Source: MGBC120314 sp051880495 (GTDB lineage Bacteria; Bacillota; Clostridia; Lachnospirales; Lachnospiraceae). From it: a stretch of 64,000 nt of DNA. Below the pieces are notes generated by a model. The model made no database searches, was not told where the DNA came from, and was given only the letters and a program-made list of their open reading frames with translations. The stretch is from contig JBJEOB010000050.1 in the NCBI GenBank assembly GCA_051880495.1, positions 3,048 to 67,047 of the forward strand, given 5' to 3'. Positions 16,974 to 25,900 of this stretch are shown here, in pieces. Each line of letters begins with the position of its first letter. Position 1 is the first letter of the stretch. Both the position numbers and the translations under genes were made by a program.

Positions 16974-17627
16974 ATGTCAGATGTTCAGAAAATAGTATAT
17001 GAGGGCGGAGTGGGAGAAATAGTAGAGAAGAAATCGAGATTTATTGCATCCGTTTATGCGGTACACAGCGAAGAGGAAGCTGCCGGTATAATTGAAGGGC
17101 TCAAAAAAAAGTACTGGGATGCAAGACACAACTGCTATGCATTTGTACTGGGAAATAATAATGAAATTCAACGCTACAGTGATGATGGTGAACCGGGCGG
17201 AACGGCAGGCAAACCGATTCTTGAAGTTATACTGGGTGAAAATATAAGAGACTGTCTTATTGTTGTGACGAGATATTTTGGAGGAACACTGCTCGGAACA
17301 GGCGGGCTTGTGAGGGCTTATCAGCAGTCTGTCAAAGAGGGTATAAGTGCTTCGGTTATTGCAGTCAAAAATCAGGGAATTATTTACGGCATAGAAACTG
17401 ATTATAATAATATAGGAAAGATTCAGTATGCAACCGGCGAATTTGAGGGAGCATTTATACTGGAGAGTGAATATGGAGAAAAGGTTGAACTTAATATACT
17501 TGTAGAGAGCGACAGGGAAACTTCTTATATTAAAAAAATAACAGAACTTTTGAACGGCAAGGTTTCTCCTGTCAGAAAAAATGCCGCCCAATACATTGTA
17601 TCAGACGGCAGGGCAATAATTTTATAA
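16974..17627 (+). CDS. YigZ/IMPACT family protein
   Basis: Conserved protein of the UPF0029/IMPACT family; the bacterial role is poorly defined, and an RNA- or ribosome-linked role is only suggested by homology. The 217-residue product has the IMPACT core KKSRFIASV, DARHNCYAFVLG, SDDGEPGGTAGKPIL and RYFGGTLLGTGGLVRAY, then a C-terminal DUF1949-like half. The ATG at 16974 is chosen over one at 16920 because AGGACGG precedes it and because 16920 is too close to the promoter. Its end overlaps the convergent PAP2 gene by 6 bases. Confidence 0.9.
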   Translation: MSDVQKIVYEGGVGEIVEKKSRFIASVYAVHSEEEAAGIIEGLKKKYWDARHNCYAFVLGNNNEIQRYSDDGEPGGTAGKPILEVILGENIRDCLIVVTRYFGGTLLGTGGLVRAYQQSVKEGISASVIAVKNQGIIYGIETDYNNIGKIQYATGEFEGAFILESEYGEKVELNILVESDRETSYIKKITELLNGKVSPVRKNAAQYIVSDGRAIIL

Positions 17628-18524
17628 TTCGCTGTATTTTTTCTTTTGAACTAATTTAATGAAAATAGGGAAAATGCAGGTTATCCACAGGCAGATAAAG
17701 AAAGTGCCGATGGAATCCTGAATCATTTCCGAAAAAGGAGTAAACTTTGAAAGAAATTGTATTCCGAGAATTCCGCCGATGCCAAGTACTATTTTGACTA
17801 TCTGCATCCACCAGGAAATGCATTTTGTACCAAAATTAATAAATCTGTTTTCAATATATGCCCCGATGGCGAAGCCTGATAATGAAGCGGCAAATACAAT
17901 TGAATCCGCAACAAGTTCCCAGGTTGAAACATTCCAGTAAACCAGGAGCGCGGCATACGCCGGCAAAAGCAGGGAATATAAAATGGCAATGAATAAAAGT
18001 ACATTCTGTGTTGAGCGTGGAAAAGCATAATTGTCGGTAAAAAATTTAATTCCGAGAACAACGATGGTTGAAATCAGTAATGCGACAAGTACGTCTTTTG
18101 GTGTGTGTACGCCAAGATACATTCTCGAAAAAATTACGAGGGCCACAATTATATAAGAAAAAAATCTGATGAAGCGGTTCTTTGCCCATAGTGAGAAGGA
18201 CAGGAATACGGAAGAGGCACTCTGGGAGTGGCCGCTTGGAAATGAATATCCGGTAGCTGTCTTAATTGCTGAACCGACAGGCTTGAAATCGGGATTAATT
18301 ACCCATGGACGAGGTATTCTGAATGCAATTTTTGCTCCCTGTACAAACGAACCTGAAATAAAGAAAGAAAAGAGTGTTTTGTACGCCAGGGATTTGTTGA
18401 CGCACCAGTAAATTATACACAAAACCGGGAGAAGTACGGTGATTTCGCCGAAATATGAAACACCCCTGAAGAATATGTCGAGATATTCGGTACGAAAACG
18501 GCTGATAAATTCTAAAAAACGCAT
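17622..18524 (-). CDS. PAP2 superfamily membrane phosphatase
   Basis: Integral membrane lipid-phosphate phosphatase, possibly acting on undecaprenyl pyrophosphate or phosphatidate. The 300-residue protein has the three-part motif KIAFRIPRP (KX6RP), SFPSGHSQSA (PSGH) and SRMYLGVHTPKDV (SRX5HX3D), with additional C-terminal helices beyond the minimal PAP2 fold. The start at 18524 (MRFLEF) follows GGAGG with 6 bases spacing; an in-frame start 18 bases earlier lacks a ribosome binding site. Confidence 0.92.
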   Translation of the reverse strand: MRFLEFISRFRTEYLDIFFRGVSYFGEITVLLPVLCIIYWCVNKSLAYKTLFSFFISGSFVQGAKIAFRIPRPWVINPDFKPVGSAIKTATGYSFPSGHSQSASSVFLSFSLWAKNRFIRFFSYIIVALVIFSRMYLGVHTPKDVLVALLISTIVVLGIKFFTDNYAFPRSTQNVLLFIAILYSLLLPAYAALLVYWNVSTWELVADSIVFAASLSGFAIGAYIENRFINFGTKCISWWMQIVKIVLGIGGILGIQFLSKFTPFSEMIQDSIGTFFICLWITCIFPIFIKLVQKKKYSEL

Positions 18525-18987
18525 ATATGCCTCCATATACAAATATTATATATAGAATATATTAGAAAACTGAAAAAGTCTATACGCATTTAAGCTGCGA
18601 AATTGTGAACAGTATAAAAAATACACAATTAAGATGATAAAAATGTGAAAAGTAAAATTGAATTAGTTGATTTTTAATAAATAAACTTCAAAATGGTAAA
18701 TAAAATTAGTGAAAATTACAACAAATTGACAGAAAACTTGGCGGGAGTGGAATCCTGATATCTTCACTGTACGATATAAAACTGATAAATTAATATTTTC
18801 TAAAAACAACGTAAATACGCGGTTTATGTCAGCTTGTTCAAAAAATGTTCAAAAAAAATTAATATTTAATGAAAAATACTCTTGTTAAAATCGTACAAAA
18901 ATGTTATTATATTAAAGTCAATAAAAATAATATATGACAAGTGGGTGAAAATCCCACGCAAAAAACCAAAAGGAGGGTTTATTTTCA
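18525..18987 (+). promoter_or_regulatory. Upstream control region of the carbohydrate transport operon
   Basis: A 463-base AT-rich region. A strong promoter TTGTTA (18882-18887)-17-TATTAT (18905-18910) puts the start near 18917. Upstream of it, two exact tandem copies of TGTTCAAAAAA (18835-18845 and 18846-18856) have an 11-base period, about one helical turn, and lie at roughly -82 to -61, a plausible activator site. In the leader a small hairpin (GTGGG with CCCAC, 18940-18956) precedes the ribosome binding site AAAGGAGGG. No ORF or tRNA was seen in the region. Confidence 0.65.
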
Positions 18988-20529
18988 ATGAAAAAACTAG
19001 TTTCACTTCTCCTGGTGCTTACACTTGTATTTGGTTTAACAGCTTGTGGCGGTAACGATGCTAACACAGACGTTACAACAGCTGCAGATACAACAACAGC
19101 AGCAGAAGAAACAACAGCAAAGGTTGTAGAAAAACCAGCTAAGCTCACAATTATGTGTGACGGTACAGTAGTTACTGAAGATGATGATGCTAAGGCATTC
19201 TATGATGGATTGTCTGCAGCAACAGGCATCGAATTAGAGTGGATTCGTCCGGATCACTCAGGATATTCAGATGCAGTTAACAATACATTCACAACAGGTA
19301 CTAACTTACCTGATATTGTATTGTTACCATACGATGCATATGCAACATATGCTTCACTTGGATATCTTTGGAACATGACAGAAGCTTGGGAGAATTCAGA
19401 AGTTAAGAACTCTGGCCGTTTAGTTGCTAGTGCAGAAGGATTATTCGAAGCTAACAAGGTTAAGGGTGAAGACGGAGAATTAGGCTTATACGGCTTTATT
19501 CCTCAGCAGGGTAATGGATGTCTTACATACATCAAGCAGTCTTGGTTAGACGCTGCCGGTATTACAACATTACCAAAGAACTATGAAGAATATCATACAA
19601 TGCTTGTTAAGATGAAGGAAGCTACAGGTAAGGCTCCTGTTGCAGCAGCCGGTGTTATCGGTAACGAAGCTCCATACATCAACTACCTTCCAGAATTCTA
19701 CCAGGATGCATATCCAGAATTCTATGAAAAGGATGGAGTTTGGGTTGACGGTTTCACAGAGGATGCTATGAAGGCAGCTCTTCAGAGATTAGCAGATGCT
19801 TACAGCGAAGGCCTTATTGTTGGTGATACATTCACATTAACAACAAAGGAATGCCGTACAAAGTACGAAGAAGATGAATTCGGTGTATTCACATACTGGG
19901 CTGGTACATGGAGAGGTAACCTTATTACTAACATCCAGAAGGCTGACAAGTATGCAGCAGCTGCAACTGAAACACTTGCTGTTTTAGAGCCAATCGCAGA
20001 AGTTGGTGCTTACCTTAACAGATACTCACCATTATGGTGTATCACAACAAGCTGTGAGAACCCAGAAGGCGCTTTCGAGTACTTCTTACAGAAGATGCTT
20101 GATGGTCGTGAATGCCAGATGCTTTGGGAGTATGGTGCAGAAGGTGTACACTACACATACGATGGCACAACATTTACACAGCTTAACCGTAAGTCAACAG
20201 ATAAGCCAGGAACAAAGAACCACTTCGATGGTATGCTTAAGTTAGGCGAATATGCTTCAGACTTCAACGGTGGTGTAGACGTAGGTCTTTCATCAGCTAA
20301 GCCAGAAGCTTTAGAGGCTATGCAGATCTTCAATGCTAACTCTAAGCAGGCTCCAGCTATCAACAAGACAGAAGCTTTCACAGATTATTCAGCTAAGATT
20401 TGGCAGAGCAGATCAGAACTTACAGCTAAGGTTGTTAAGGGTGAGATCTCTGTAGATGATGCTATGGCAACATATGCTTCAGAGTGTGGTGAAGAAATCG
20501 AGGCTATTTTAGATTCTCTTAACAACTAA
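18988..20529 (+). CDS. Sugar ABC transporter substrate-binding lipoprotein
   Basis: Extracellular binding protein that delivers an oligosaccharide to the two permeases encoded next. The 513-residue precursor has a lipoprotein signal with lipobox LTAC (Cys about residue 20), then a Thr/Ala-rich linker and a large two-lobed binding domain of the kind paired with LplB/LplC-type permeases. Codon use is strongly biased, with many TTA, ACA and GAA codons, suggesting high expression. The substrate is inferred from neighbours: rhamnogalacturonan or pectin fragments. Paired hairpins follow the gene. Confidence 0.9.
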   Translation: MKKLVSLLLVLTLVFGLTACGGNDANTDVTTAADTTTAAEETTAKVVEKPAKLTIMCDGTVVTEDDDAKAFYDGLSAATGIELEWIRPDHSGYSDAVNNTFTTGTNLPDIVLLPYDAYATYASLGYLWNMTEAWENSEVKNSGRLVASAEGLFEANKVKGEDGELGLYGFIPQQGNGCLTYIKQSWLDAAGITTLPKNYEEYHTMLVKMKEATGKAPVAAAGVIGNEAPYINYLPEFYQDAYPEFYEKDGVWVDGFTEDAMKAALQRLADAYSEGLIVGDTFTLTTKECRTKYEEDEFGVFTYWAGTWRGNLITNIQKADKYAAAATETLAVLEPIAEVGAYLNRYSPLWCITTSCENPEGAFEYFLQKMLDGRECQMLWEYGAEGVHYTYDGTTFTQLNRKSTDKPGTKNHFDGMLKLGEYASDFNGGVDVGLSSAKPEALEAMQIFNANSKQAPAINKTEAFTDYSAKIWQSRSELTAKVVKGEISVDDAMATYASECGEEIEAILDSLNN

Positions 20530-20579
20530 TTAGGAGTGTTTAGAGCCTTCTCTTATAATTACACAAATGAATAATCAAA

Positions 20580-20637
20580 GGAGTGTCTCTAAGAGCAATC
20601 TTAGGGACGCTCCAAGTTTTTACGAGGAGACTCGTAA
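20580..20637 (+). terminator. Tandem hairpins with GNRA loops between the binding protein and permease genes
   Basis: The first hairpin has a 15-bp stem (20580-20594 with 20599-20613, two G-U pairs), loop GCAA and tail GTTTTT. The second has a 7-bp stem (20620-20626 with 20631-20637), loop GAGA and tail TATTTTTA. Both look like partial terminators or mRNA stabilisers that would let the binding protein be made in excess over the permeases. Confidence 0.7.
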
Positions 20638-20686
20638 TATTTTTATCGTATTACAACACTTTAAGGACAGGAAAGAGGGTAATAAA

Positions 20687-22147
20687 ATGGCACAATGTAA
20701 GGCATGTAGTACAGAATTGCCGAAGAAAGCCAAGAAGTGTCCACAATGTGGAACTAAAGTTTACCAGCCACCTAAGAACGTTCGTGTTCTGGCTATTGCT
20801 GGTGCTGTAATTGCTTTCATTGGTAGTTTACTTCCTTTGATCCAGAATGTGGTTAAGGCAGACAAGAAGTTAACAACTTTAAAGAACATTCAGGATGCAT
20901 TTGGTTTTATGAGTTATCTGCATAAGGCGAAGACTCCTTATGCGTATGATTACCACCAGTATATGTGGTATGCTTTTCTTGCAGCGTTGGTTGCAACCTG
21001 TATTATCGTAGTATTTAAGAAGGAAATATATTCTATTGCAACGACAGCTATAGCGGGTATTATTTTTGCAATAGTTATGAAGGATTTAAGCTCATTTTTA
21101 GCTGATCCTAAATATGGAATCGGTTGTGGCGTTTATGTTACTATTATTGGTTTGATAATTGCAGTGGCAGGATGCTTTTTCGATATCCTTAAATTTAGAA
21201 AAACAATAGATTATGATACAAGATATTATAAAAATGACAAATCTACATGGACAAGAATGAAGAACCATGGTTGGTTCTATCTTATGTTCCTTCCGGTATT
21301 AATTTTCATTTTGATTTTTAACTACTGGCCAATGCTTGGTATCCGTTATGCTTTCACAATTTACAAAGCTAAGGATCCGACATATGTAGGTTTATACCAG
21401 TTCTATAAGATGTTCTATGAAATTAAGTTCTGGCATGCATTCAGAAATACACTTCAGTTAAGTATTCTTAAGTTGATTCTGAATACAGGTATGGCAGTTA
21501 TTATTTCATTAATGTTACATGAAATTAAGAACATCCACTTTAAGAAGACAGTTCAGACAATTATTTACTTACCTCACTTCATGTCATGGGTAGTAGTTGC
21601 GGCTATTTTCCGTATGTTATTATCTCATACAGGTAACCTTGGTATGGTTAACCAGGTACTTCTTACACTTGGAGTTATTGATGAACCTGTTTACTGGTTA
21701 GGTGAGCAGAGTACATGGCGAGGCGTTTACTATATAATTAATATTTGGAAGGATACCGGTTGGGGAACAATTCTCTTCCTGGCAACACTTTCAGGTATCA
21801 GCCCTGAACTTTATGAAGCAGCACAGATTGATGGTGCTAACAGATGGAACAGAATGTGTTATATCACATTACCGGCTTTAGCAAATACCATTATTACTGT
21901 ATTTATTTTGAATCTTGCAAAGGTTATGAACCTTTTTGAATCTGTATTCGTTTTGAAGAATGACCTTGTAAACGATGTTGCAGATGTTATACAGACATAT
22001 ATTTACGATATGTCATTTGGTAGTGGCGGTGTTAATGACTTTGGTTATACGACAGCGGTTGGTTTGTTTAAGTCATTCGTTGGATGTATTCTCGTTCTTG
22101 GTTGTGACTGGGCATCAAAGAAAGTCCGTGGCCGTGGTATTGTATAG
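20687..22147 (+). CDS. Zinc-ribbon-fused sugar ABC transporter permease (LplB/YteP type)
   Basis: Membrane subunit of the importer. The 486-residue protein is much longer than the usual LplB-type permease of about 300. Residues 1-25 form a zinc ribbon (CKAC, then CPQC), followed by four additional helices (about 32-175), and only then the normal permease beginning near KNHGWFYLMFLPVL (about 190). The EAA loop EAAQIDGANRWNR, which contacts the ATPase, is intact. ATG 20687 is preceded by AAAGAGGG; an in-frame ATG at 20567 would lie upstream of the hairpins and is rejected. It is followed by the second permease after 15 bases. Confidence 0.9.
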   Translation: MAQCKACSTELPKKAKKCPQCGTKVYQPPKNVRVLAIAGAVIAFIGSLLPLIQNVVKADKKLTTLKNIQDAFGFMSYLHKAKTPYAYDYHQYMWYAFLAALVATCIIVVFKKEIYSIATTAIAGIIFAIVMKDLSSFLADPKYGIGCGVYVTIIGLIIAVAGCFFDILKFRKTIDYDTRYYKNDKSTWTRMKNHGWFYLMFLPVLIFILIFNYWPMLGIRYAFTIYKAKDPTYVGLYQFYKMFYEIKFWHAFRNTLQLSILKLILNTGMAVIISLMLHEIKNIHFKKTVQTIIYLPHFMSWVVVAAIFRMLLSHTGNLGMVNQVLLTLGVIDEPVYWLGEQSTWRGVYYIINIWKDTGWGTILFLATLSGISPELYEAAQIDGANRWNRMCYITLPALANTIITVFILNLAKVMNLFESVFVLKNDLVNDVADVIQTYIYDMSFGSGGVNDFGYTTAVGLFKSFVGCILVLGCDWASKKVRGRGIV

Positions 22148-22162
22148 TAGGAGGGAAAGCAT

Positions 22163-23014
22163 ATGAATAACAGTAAGAAAAAGAAAAAAATTAAAGTTTT
22201 CCCTATTGTAAACGGAATTATCTTTATTCTCATTTCATTGATAATTTTAGTTCCAATTTGGAAGGTTATAGTTGACTCATTAGATGCAGCACCTTCATAT
22301 GGTATGAGCTTATGGCCAAAGGAATTTACATTTGGCGCATATGTAATGATTGCTACCAGAGCTTCATTATTTAAGCCATTCCTTATTTCGTGTGTTGTTG
22401 CCATAGCAGGTACCTTCTTAGGTCTGTTATTATCAACACTTGGTGCTTATGTATTAATTCAGTGGCAGATGCCTGGTAGAAATTTCTTCGCATACATGTT
22501 ACTGTTTACAATGATTTTCAATGGTGGTATGATTCCTACTTACTTAGTAATCAGTAAGATTCATATTCTGAATACGCTTTGGGCGGTTATCCTGCCATTG
22601 TCAATTAACGTTTACAATCTTGTACTTATGAGAAACTTCTTTGAAGGTATTCCGGCTTCACTTTTTGAGGCTGCTGAAATTGACGGATGTACACCAATGG
22701 GAATTTTCTTCAGAATTGTACTTCCATTATCAAAGGCTGCACTTGCTTCAATTGGTTTGATGTTCTCAGTTACATTCTGGAATGACTATACCAACTTCAA
22801 GCTCTATGTAACAAATAATGCCTTATTCAACTTCCAGATGAAGTTACGTACAATGGTTATGGATAGCGATGTTCCTGCAACAAATGGTAAGCTTGCTGAT
22901 AGTACGATTCAGAATGCTGCCGTTATCGTAGCAATTATTCCATTCATGATTATCTATCCTATTTGTCAGGATTACTTCGTACAGGGTGTTAACGTAGGTG
23001 CCGTTAAGGAATAA
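22163..23014 (+). CDS. Sugar ABC transporter permease (LplC/YtcP type)
   Basis: Second membrane subunit of the importer, 283 residues with six helices, typical of the YtcP/LplC group. The EAA loop is LFEAAEIDGCTPMG (about residues 170-183), and the C-terminus ends YFVQGVNVGAVKE as in the family. No ATPase gene is in the window, so a shared MsmX-like ATPase encoded elsewhere is inferred. A terminator follows at once. Confidence 0.95.
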   Translation: MNNSKKKKKIKVFPIVNGIIFILISLIILVPIWKVIVDSLDAAPSYGMSLWPKEFTFGAYVMIATRASLFKPFLISCVVAIAGTFLGLLLSTLGAYVLIQWQMPGRNFFAYMLLFTMIFNGGMIPTYLVISKIHILNTLWAVILPLSINVYNLVLMRNFFEGIPASLFEAAEIDGCTPMGIFFRIVLPLSKAALASIGLMFSVTFWNDYTNFKLYVTNNALFNFQMKLRTMVMDSDVPATNGKLADSTIQNAAVIVAIIPFMIIYPICQDYFVQGVNVGAVKE

Positions 23015-23031
23015 TTTATTTAAAACATTTA

Positions 23032-23060
23032 AGGGATCGTCTTATGACGGTCCCTTTTTT
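23032..23060 (+). terminator. Terminator of the importer genes
   Basis: Stem AGGGA.CGTC with GACG.TCCCT (loop TTAT), followed by six T at 23055-23060. The downstream enzyme genes have a possible promoter of their own at about 23193. Confidence 0.8.
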
Positions 23061-23097
23061 GTATAATAGGAAATTTCGTTGAAATTTCCTATTATAC
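23061..23097. repeat. Small REP-like hairpin, copy 2
   Basis: A perfect 17-bp stem (23061-23077 with 23081-23097) around a 3-base loop GTT. Its central GGAAATTTC/GAAATTTCC matches the cores of the hairpins at 379-408 and 57991-58020. It starts directly at the end of the T-tract of the preceding terminator. Confidence 0.65.
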
Positions 23098-23189
23098 AAA
23101 AAACGCTCCGCGAGGAACGCACTGCGGTAAATAATCTGTATTATGAATTTATGAGGACAGAATATATCCGTGCAATTACTTATTTTTTA

Positions 23190-23198
23190 TGGTAAAAT
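23190..23198 (+). promoter_or_regulatory. Extended -10 promoter of the enzyme operon
   Basis: TGGTAAAAT (23190-23198) has the TGN extension before the -10 hexamer, 38 bases before ATG 23236. No clear -35 hexamer is present. Confidence 0.45.
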
Positions 23199-23235
23199 AG
23201 ACATATAATTAAATTTTTGGACGGAGGTCTTAAAT

Positions 23236-23958
23236 ATGGCTGCAAGAGTATTTTGGGCAGGTGATTCCACAGTAAAACAGAATTATTATATGAGTTTTCC
23301 ACAGACGGGAATTGGTCAGGCATATGGACTATTCCTAAAGAAATCGGTTAAAATAGAAAACTATGCTGAAAATGGAAGAAGCACCAGAAGTTTTATTGAT
23401 GAAGGAAGACTGGACTATATTGATAAGGCAATTGGCAAAGGAGATTTTCTGTATATTCAGTTTGGCCATAATGATGAAAAACCTGACGGGGCGAGACATA
23501 CGGAAAGCTATGGCTCGTATCAGGATAACCTTAGGAAGTTTGTAGACGTTGCCAGAAAGCACGAAGCATATCCTTTATTTATTACATCGTTATACAGAAG
23601 AATATTTAACGAAGACAGAAAAACATTGATTGAAGGAACCCATCTGGATTACCCGGATGCTATGATTGCACTGGCGAAAGAATTAGATGTTCCTGTTGTT
23701 GATTTATGTACATTAAGTAAGAAAAAGATAGAGGAGGCAGGTTTTGAAACCAGTAAAAAATGGTTTTTACATGTTCCTGCAGGCGTTTATCCGAATTTTC
23801 CTGATGGAAAGGAAGATAATTCACATCTGCAATATGAGGGCGCATATGTTTTCAGTAAAATAATTGCAGAGGAAGTTAAGAAAATCGGTGGAGTATATAG
23901 TCAGATTCTTGTTGACCCAACTAAGAATCTTGAGGATCCGGCATTGCTAATAGATTAA
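23236..23958 (+). CDS. SGNH-hydrolase, rhamnogalacturonan acetylesterase type (CE12-like)
   Basis: Predicted to remove acetyl groups from rhamnogalacturonan-derived sugars. The 240-residue protein has the SGNH/GDSL blocks: nucleophile Ser in WAGDSTV (about residues 7-13), block II Gly in YAENGRST, block III Asn in FGHNDE (about 78-83) and block V Asp/His in DNSHLQYEGA (about 196-205). These match RhgT/YesT-type esterases. There is no signal peptide, so it should act in the cytoplasm. RBS ACGGAGG precedes the ATG. It is the first gene of an enzyme operon. Confidence 0.88.
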   Translation: MAARVFWAGDSTVKQNYYMSFPQTGIGQAYGLFLKKSVKIENYAENGRSTRSFIDEGRLDYIDKAIGKGDFLYIQFGHNDEKPDGARHTESYGSYQDNLRKFVDVARKHEAYPLFITSLYRRIFNEDRKTLIEGTHLDYPDAMIALAKELDVPVVDLCTLSKKKIEEAGFETSKKWFLHVPAGVYPNFPDGKEDNSHLQYEGAYVFSKIIAEEVKKIGGVYSQILVDPTKNLEDPALLID

Positions 23959-23980
23959 TATATTTTAGGAGTGTTAACTT

Positions 23981-25900
23981 ATGACAGATTTGGAACAGGC
24001 GATATTACAGCATGATTTCTTCAAAGTAAAATCACTTTTGGAGGAGAATCCTCCTATCATTGATGAAACAGATGATGAGGGTGTTCCTATGGCTCTTGTG
24101 GCTGCGAGAGCAGGTGATTTTGTCATTTTAAAATATATAGTTGAATATTCAAGGGCAAGTATGAATATTTATGACTTAAAGCACAGAAATATACTGCATT
24201 ACGGTGTTTTGTCGGCAAATAAGGATATAGTAACCTATCTTGTTGAAAGAGTCGGTATGAACCCGTTATCGGGCGATTTGGACCTTATAACGCCATATCA
24301 TCTGGCTGTAGCAGGCAACATGACAGATATTGCAGATTATTTTGCCGGGTATTGCGGCACCGGTATAGATGAAATGTATCAGAATCCGATTCGTACGGGA
24401 ATGTTTCCGGACCCTTCGATTGTAAGAGTCGGGGAAGATTATTACATGGTTAATTCATCATTTATTTTCTTTCCGTGTATACCCATCTCTCATTCAAAGG
24501 ATTTGATTCATTGGGAGATTATTGGACATGCAGTTACCGAACCGGAGTGGGCTTCACTTGATGAGCTTGAAGGCGGAAGAGGGTTTTGGGCACCGGACAT
24601 TTCATACCATGACGGAAGATTTTTTATCACGGCAACCTACAGGTTAAATGATACAGGAACAGTTTACAGAAAACAGTTCGTAATGTCATCAGAAAAACCG
24701 GAAGGACCTTACAGTAAGCCTGCAATAATTGATGAAGATGGAATTGATCCGTCAATTTTTGTAGATGATGACGGAAGAAAATATATGCTTCTTAACAGAG
24801 GAGCGAGAATATTTGAACTTAATAAAGAATGCACGAAGCAGATATCACAGGCAACGCTTCTTTTTTACGGGGATAATAAGAGAGCTCCTGAAGGTCCGCA
24901 TCTTCTTAAAAAGGACGGTTATTACTACTTATTTGAAGCGGAAGGCGGAACAGGTCCGGGACACAGAATAACGGTGTCACGTTCAAGGACACTTATGGGA
25001 AAATATGAGCCTTGCCCGTATAATCCAATTATGAGACAGAATGATGAGGGCGCGGCTATACAGCGGTGCGGACACGGAAAGCCTGTAATGACGCCAAACG
25101 GCGAATGGTATATGGTGTATCTGTGTGCAAGGATGATAGATGGCAAATATAGTATTCTGGGCAGAGAAACGGCATTAGACCCGATTACGTGGACGATGGA
25201 CGGATGGCCTGTGGTAAATAATCTTAAGGGACCATCAGTGCTTAACAAATTGCCATCACTTAAGCAGACAGACGTTAATGAAATGCTTAGAGATGATTTT
25301 GACAAGGACAAAGTTAATCTTAACTGGATGACACCGAGACCGCCATATAAGGATGGCATTTATGTTAAAAACGGTCAGTTAAACATTGTCGGACTTCAAC
25401 ATGATCTTGATTCAACTGCATGCAGAAGCGTATTGGTGCAGCGTCAGCGTGATTTTGTATTTGGATGTGAAACAGCATTATTTGTAACAGACATGTCAGA
25501 CGGACAAAATGCAGGAATCACCTGTTATTATGATGAAAACACATATTTGAAATTCGGTTTGTTTAAAGAGAATGGACGATATGTATTAAAGGTAGTTGAA
25601 CATGTTGATGCTGATGAGAGGGTTTCGCTTGAAAAGCAGCTTGATTTGGATAATAAAGACGCTAAATTATATCTGCGCGTAAACACACAGTATCTTAAAA
25701 GAAGTTTCCTGTTTAGTACGGATGGAAAAGAATATATTGATATGGGAACGCTTATGAATGTATACTATTTGTGCGACGAGGGAATTAAAAAGGGTAAAAG
25801 ATTTACAGGTGCCATGACAGGTTTATATTCCGTTGGCACTAAGGAATCACCATATACAGCGAAATTTGATTATTTTGAATATATCAGGGAGGTAAAATAA
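23981..25900 (+). CDS. Ankyrin-repeat/GH43 fusion glycosidase
   Basis: Predicted arabinosidase, xylosidase or galactosidase with an N-terminal ankyrin domain. Residues 1-130 form about four ankyrin-like repeats (ALVAARAGDFVILKYIVE, NILHYGVLSANKDIVTYLVE, TPYHLAVAGNMTDIADYF). A GH43 five-blade propeller follows from about residue 137: catalytic base Asp in MFPDPSIVR, the second Asp in GIDPSIFVDDDG, acid Glu in APEGPHLL. A C-terminal beta-sandwich (about 440-639) resembles the GH43 accessory domain. There is no signal peptide. RBS AGGAGTG fits ATG 23981, and the ankyrin and GH43 parts are one uninterrupted frame. Confidence 0.88.
   Translation: MTDLEQAILQHDFFKVKSLLEENPPIIDETDDEGVPMALVAARAGDFVILKYIVEYSRASMNIYDLKHRNILHYGVLSANKDIVTYLVERVGMNPLSGDLDLITPYHLAVAGNMTDIADYFAGYCGTGIDEMYQNPIRTGMFPDPSIVRVGEDYYMVNSSFIFFPCIPISHSKDLIHWEIIGHAVTEPEWASLDELEGGRGFWAPDISYHDGRFFITATYRLNDTGTVYRKQFVMSSEKPEGPYSKPAIIDEDGIDPSIFVDDDGRKYMLLNRGARIFELNKECTKQISQATLLFYGDNKRAPEGPHLLKKDGYYYLFEAEGGTGPGHRITVSRSRTLMGKYEPCPYNPIMRQNDEGAAIQRCGHGKPVMTPNGEWYMVYLCARMIDGKYSILGRETALDPITWTMDGWPVVNNLKGPSVLNKLPSLKQTDVNEMLRDDFDKDKVNLNWMTPRPPYKDGIYVKNGQLNIVGLQHDLDSTACRSVLVQRQRDFVFGCETALFVTDMSDGQNAGITCYYDENTYLKFGLFKENGRYVLKVVEHVDADERVSLEKQLDLDNKDAKLYLRVNTQYLKRSFLFSTDGKEYIDMGTLMNVYYLCDEGIKKGKRFTGAMTGLYSVGTKESPYTAKFDYFEYIREVK

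Noticed and set aside
16977..17591. A 204-codon minus-strand frame opposite the YigZ gene
   Set aside because: Shadow frame; the plus strand encodes the conserved family motifs.
18935..18960. GTGGG...CCCAC hairpin before the importer, with a faint look of a cobalamin-riboswitch fragment
   Set aside because: Only one short stem is present and the rest of the aptamer is absent.
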